Below are positions 63,654-64,000 of a DNA stretch of 64,000 nt, one piece after another (positions within the stretch are counted from its first letter, which is position 1; each line of letters begins with the position of its first letter). Position numbers and translations under genes: made by a program. The stretch is taken from positions 186,001 to 250,000 of the forward strand of contig RAYQ01000004.1 of NCBI GenBank assembly GCA_003612395.1, written 5' to 3'. The notes beneath the pieces were generated by a model. That model saw nothing but the letters and a program-made list of their open reading frames with translations. It was not told the DNA's origin and did not search any database. Source of the DNA: Parablautia intestinalis (GTDB lineage: Bacteria > Bacillota > Clostridia > Lachnospirales > Lachnospiraceae).

Positions 63654-64000
63654 TTATCCTGCTAATGCAACCGTCTCCCGCGCGATGGCCAGTTCCTCGT
63701 TCGTAGGGACGATCAGCACTTTTGTTTTGCTCTCCGGTGTAGAAATGAATACTTCCTCTCCTCTTTTTTTGTTTGCTTCTTCGTCAAGCTCAATTCCCAG
63801 ATATCCCAGATAAGAAGCCGTCATTGTTCTCACTAACGAAGTATTTTCTCCAATACCTGCCGTAAAGCAGATTGCATCCACGCCGTTCATGGCTGCTGTA
63901 TAGGCGCCGATATATTTGGCCACCCGGTATGAAAAAGCTTTCAGGGCCCGGCCTGCTGCTTCATCTCCCCGTTCATACGCGCTTACCAGGTCTCTGAAGT
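63654..64000 (-). CDS. ackA: Acetate kinase, C-terminal part
   Basis: About 115 residues of the end of AckA, running off the right edge. The visible part includes YRVAKYIGAYTAAMNGVD, CFTAGIGENTSLVR and the end EELAIARETVALAG, all characteristic. It converts acetyl phosphate and ADP to acetate and ATP, usual in fermenters. The frame stays open to base 64000; an internal ATG at 63923 is not the start. Confidence 0.96.
   Translation of the reverse strand, partial: FRDLVSAYERGDEAAGRALKAFSYRVAKYIGAYTAAMNGVDAICFTAGIGENTSLVRTMTASYLGYLGIELDEEANKKRGEEVFISTPESKTKVLIVPTNEELAIARETVALAG

Noticed and set aside
1..64000. tRNA, rRNA, CRISPR arrays, prophage or transposase genes
   Set aside because: None seen by reading; a tRNA or covariance-model scan was not possible.

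Overview
The window is chromosomal DNA of a low-to-mid GC Gram-positive anaerobe. Protein content and gene order point to the Clostridia, most likely family Lachnospiraceae: a DUF177-rpmF-plsX-acpP-rnc-smc-ftsY run, scpA/scpB next to D,D-carboxypeptidases, a single-chain glycyl-tRNA synthetase, a Na+-pumping decarboxylase cluster, and DUF4349, DUF4474 and DUF4125 proteins. This assignment is an inference from gene families and layout, not from a search. Nearly all genes lie on the minus strand; only a DUF4474/metallophosphoesterase pair (21.0-22.8 kb) and one carboxypeptidase (28.8-30.1 kb) are on the plus strand. I saw no rRNA, tRNA, CRISPR array, transposase or prophage.

Layout. 0-3 kb: end of a small coiled-coil protein, a MATE exporter and a chemotaxis receptor. 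3.3-6.9 kb: a three-gene cassette of VTC-type polyphosphate polymerase, DUF4956 membrane protein and exported CotH-kinase-like protein. 7-13.6 kb: homoserine O-acetyltransferase, an unusual NAD+ DNA ligase paralogue, then aroA-hflX-rluF. 13.9-16 kb: a YtrA-type GntR regulator with its ABC exporter, behind a promoter whose spacer holds a perfect palindrome. 16.2-20.8 kb: HAD phosphatase, second MATE exporter, and a TPR/nucleotidyltransferase/DUF4125 fusion. 21-22.8 kb: DUF4474 protein plus phosphoesterase. 23-28.6 kb: a five-gene biotin-dependent carboxyltransferase and Na+ pump cluster.

28.8-34.7 kb: cell-wall carboxypeptidases, condensin partners scpA/scpB, a phosphoesterase, a membrane protein, and rpsU with a long structured leader. 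35-42.7 kb: alaS, glyS, a lipoprotein, recO, a YqzL-like small protein, era and a DUF4349 lipoprotein. 42.8-46.6 kb: a solitary single-polypeptide restriction-modification-specificity enzyme, the clearest accessory gene. 46.9-56 kb: asnS, an M16C metalloprotease, a GH25 lysozyme coupled to an AraC regulator, a YitT protein and ilvA. 56-64 kb: ftsY, smc, rnc, acpP, plsX, rpmF, DUF177 and the end of ackA.

The observations most worth a second look are: the VTC/DUF4956/CotH cassette, whose CotH core appears internally deleted; the ligase paralogue that has lost several residues thought essential in LigA; the DUF4125 fusion; a small family of dispersed hairpin repeats, one of which supplies the C-terminus of a protein and one of which is a tandem copy with swapped arms; the one-piece restriction-modification protein; and the rpsU leader.
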